From NCBI RefSeq assembly GCF_041677825.1, contig NZ_JBAYPG010000032.1, positions 1 to 34,371 on the forward strand: a DNA stretch of 34,371 nt, in the 5' to 3' direction. Below the pieces are notes generated by a model. It was not told the DNA's origin, did not search any database, and saw only the letters and a program-made list of their open reading frames with translations. The DNA is from Castellaniella sp041677825 (lineage in GTDB: Bacteria > Pseudomonadota > Gammaproteobacteria > Burkholderiales > Burkholderiaceae_B). A program made the translations under genes and the position numbers. Positions 32,564 to 34,371 of the stretch are shown here, piece by piece (positions within the stretch are counted from its first letter, which is position 1; the number at the start of each line of letters is the position of its first letter).

Positions 32564-34371
32564 ATGAAACTTCACTTTGAACCCAATCTCGACTACCAGA
32601 TGCAGGCCATCGAAGCCGTGTGCGATCTGTTCCGTGGGCAAGAGGTCTGCCGCACCGAGTTCACGGTGACGATGCGCGCACCGCAACCGCCAGCGGGCGA
32701 CCTGTTTCCGGGCACCAAGCCGGAGCAACTGACCCTCGGCGTGGCCGAGTCCGACCTGGGTGTTGGCAACCGCTTGACCCTGCTGGACGATGAACTGCTC
32801 AAGAACCTGGCGGACATCCAGTTGCGCGGAGCCCTTCCGCCCTCCAGCTCGTTGACTTCGGGTGACTTCACGGTGGAGATGGAAACCGGTACCGGCAAGA
32901 CCTATGTGTACCTGCGCACCATCTTCGAGCTGAACAAGCGCTACGGCTTTTGCAAGTTCGTCATCGTGGTGCCATCGGTGGCGATCAAGGAGGGCGTCTA
33001 CAAGACTCTGCAAATCACCGAGGAACACTTCAAGGGGCTATATGCGGGCATGCCCTTCGATTACTTCCTGTACGACTCCAGCAAGCTGGGTCAAGTGCGC
33101 AATTTCGCCACCAGTTCCACCATCCAGATCATGGTGGTCACGGTGGGGGCCATCAACAAGAAGGATGTGAATAACCTCTACAAGGACAGCGAGAAAACCG
33201 GCGGCGAAAAGCCCATCGACCTGATCAAGGCAACCCGGCCGATCGTGATCGTGGACGAGCCGCAAAGCGTGGACGGCGGCCTGACGGGCGCGGGCAAGAC
33301 CGCACTGGATGCCATGAACCCGCTCTGCACACTGCGCTATTCCGCCACCCATGTGGACAAGCACCACATGGTGTTCCGCCTGGATGCGGTGGATGCCTAT
33401 GAGCGCAAGCTGGTCAAGCAGATCGAGGTGGCGTCGGCCACGGTAGAAGACGCGCACAACCAGCCCTTCGTGCGCCTGGTGAAGGTGGAAAACAAGCGCG
33501 GCCGCATCAGCGCCAAGGTCGAACTGGATAAACAGACCGCCACTGGCGTTCAGCGGGTTGAAGTCACGGTCAGCGATGGCGACGACCTCCAGCAGAGCGC
33601 CGATGGCCGCGCGATCTACGCCGATTTTCGGGTGGGTGAGATCAATACGGCCAAGGGCGAAGCGTTCATGGAACTGCGCTATCCCGGTGGCGAAGTGTTC
33701 TTGAGGCTGGGCCAGGCCCATGGTGATGTGGATGCATTGGCCGTGCAACGGGAAATGATCCGCCGCACGATCAGGGAGCACCTTGATAAGGAAATGCGCC
33801 TGCGCCCATTGGGGATCAAGGTGCTCAGCCTGTTCTTCATCGACGCGGTGGACAAGTACCGTCAGTACGATGCGGACGGCCAGCCGGTCAACGGCGTGTA
33901 TGCGCAGATGTTCGAGGAGGAATATCGCCGTGCCGCCAAATTGCCAGCCTACCAGAGTTTGTTTGCCGAGATCGACCTGGAGTCCGCCGCCGAAGAAGTG
34001 CACAACGGTTATTTCTCCATCGACAAGAAGGGCGGCTGGACCGACACCGCCGAGAACAATGCGGGCAATCGTGAGAATGCAGAGCGCGCCTACAACCTGA
34101 TCATGAAGGAGAAGGAGAAGCTGCTGTCCTTCGGCACGCCGCTGAAGTTCATCTTTTCCCACTCCGCGCTCAAGGAAGGCTGGGACAACCCCAACGTGTT
34201 CCAGATTTGCACCCTGCGCGACATCCAGACCGAACGCGAGCGCCGCCAGACCATTGGTCGCGGCCTGCGTCTGTGCGTCAACCAGGATGGCGAGCGGGTA
34301 CGCGGCTTCGAGGTCAACACCCTGACCGTGGTGGCCACGGAAAACTACGAACAGTTTGCCGAGAACCTGCA
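32564..34371 (+). CDS. res: Type III restriction subunit (Res), 5' part, runs off the window
   Basis: The frame opens with ATG at 32564, preceded by GGGAAGG, and stays open for 602 codons to the window end. It is an SF2 helicase-type restriction subunit. Walker A is METGTGKTY (TGTGKT, residues 108-113), motif II is DEPQ at 231-234, and motif III is YSATH at 259-263. Motif V-like SHSALKEGWDNPNVFQI and motif VI RERRQTIGRGLRL lie near residues 530-570. The C-terminal PD-(D/E)XK nuclease is beyond the window. Res needs a Mod partner for site recognition, and the Mod here is broken, so restriction by this locus is doubtful. Confidence 0.95.
   Translation, partial: MKLHFEPNLDYQMQAIEAVCDLFRGQEVCRTEFTVTMRAPQPPAGDLFPGTKPEQLTLGVAESDLGVGNRLTLLDDELLKNLADIQLRGALPPSSSLTSGDFTVEMETGTGKTYVYLRTIFELNKRYGFCKFVIVVPSVAIKEGVYKTLQITEEHFKGLYAGMPFDYFLYDSSKLGQVRNFATSSTIQIMVVTVGAINKKDVNNLYKDSEKTGGEKPIDLIKATRPIVIVDEPQSVDGGLTGAGKTALDAMNPLCTLRYSATHVDKHHMVFRLDAVDAYERKLVKQIEVASATVEDAHNQPFVRLVKVENKRGRISAKVELDKQTATGVQRVEVTVSDGDDLQQSADGRAIYADFRVGEINTAKGEAFMELRYPGGEVFLRLGQAHGDVDALAVQREMIRRTIREHLDKEMRLRPLGIKVLSLFFIDAVDKYRQYDADGQPVNGVYAQMFEEEYRRAAKLPAYQSLFAEIDLESAAEEVHNGYFSIDKKGGWTDTAENNAGNRENAERAYNLIMKEKEKLLSFGTPLKFIFSHSALKEGWDNPNVFQICTLRDIQTERERRQTIGRGLRLCVNQDGERVRGFEVNTLTVVATENYEQFAENL

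Overview
This 34.4 kb window is GC-rich chromosomal DNA of a betaproteobacterium, most likely Burkholderiales (Alcaligenaceae-like). Signs of this are a Bordetella/Burkholderia-type trimeric porin, a PhaB-type reductase, heterotetrameric sarcosine oxidase and several LIV/PAAT amino-acid transporters. Most of it is a dense catabolic region for amino acids and N-methylated or cyclic amino acids. It is bounded on the left by an IS200/IS605 end and on the right by a damaged Type III restriction-modification locus.

Left part (1-9.6 kb): the 3' end of an IS200/IS605 tnpA; a small gene broken by the element and a frameshift; a DUF985 cupin gene divergent from a porin; pxpB-pxpC (5-oxoprolinase subunits, no pxpA in view); and, divergent from these, a complete soxBDAG operon for tetrahydrofolate-dependent heterotetrameric sarcosine oxidase.

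Middle (9.5-18.8 kb): a long minus-strand operon runs FAD oxidoreductase, XRE-cupin regulator, ornithine-cyclodeaminase/ketimine-reductase family enzyme, livH, livM, livG, livF, livK. It is divergent from an ALDH7-family aminoadipate-semialdehyde dehydrogenase. The three enzyme families match a D-lysine/pipecolate to 2-aminoadipate route, with its own uptake system and regulator (inference). The divergent promoter region is AT-rich and carries strong palindromes. Past the dehydrogenase lie three 29-bp tandem repeats, a 3' remnant of a short-chain dehydrogenase gene, and arsC.

Right-middle (19.4-26 kb): a second minus-strand operon runs solute-binding protein, fused permease-ATPase, amidase, ectoine-synthase-like cupin, DUF1989 protein, GntR regulator. 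It is preceded by a perfect 27-bp palindrome made of two TTGTTnAACAA sites. The EctC-like protein keeps the family's metal-ligand residues but no ectA or ectB is present. This is the best candidate here for an undescribed pathway. A phaB-like gene follows.

Right end (26.3-34.4 kb): a 2OG-Fe(II) oxygenase pseudogene with two lesions, an MscS channel gene, a stretch of over 500 bp with an IS200/IS605-like remnant, and then a defence locus. That locus holds a chimeric, N-terminally deleted Type III methyltransferase, a Fic protein, a 70-bp tandem repeat of hairpin-forming units, and the start of a Type III restriction subunit (res) that runs off the window.
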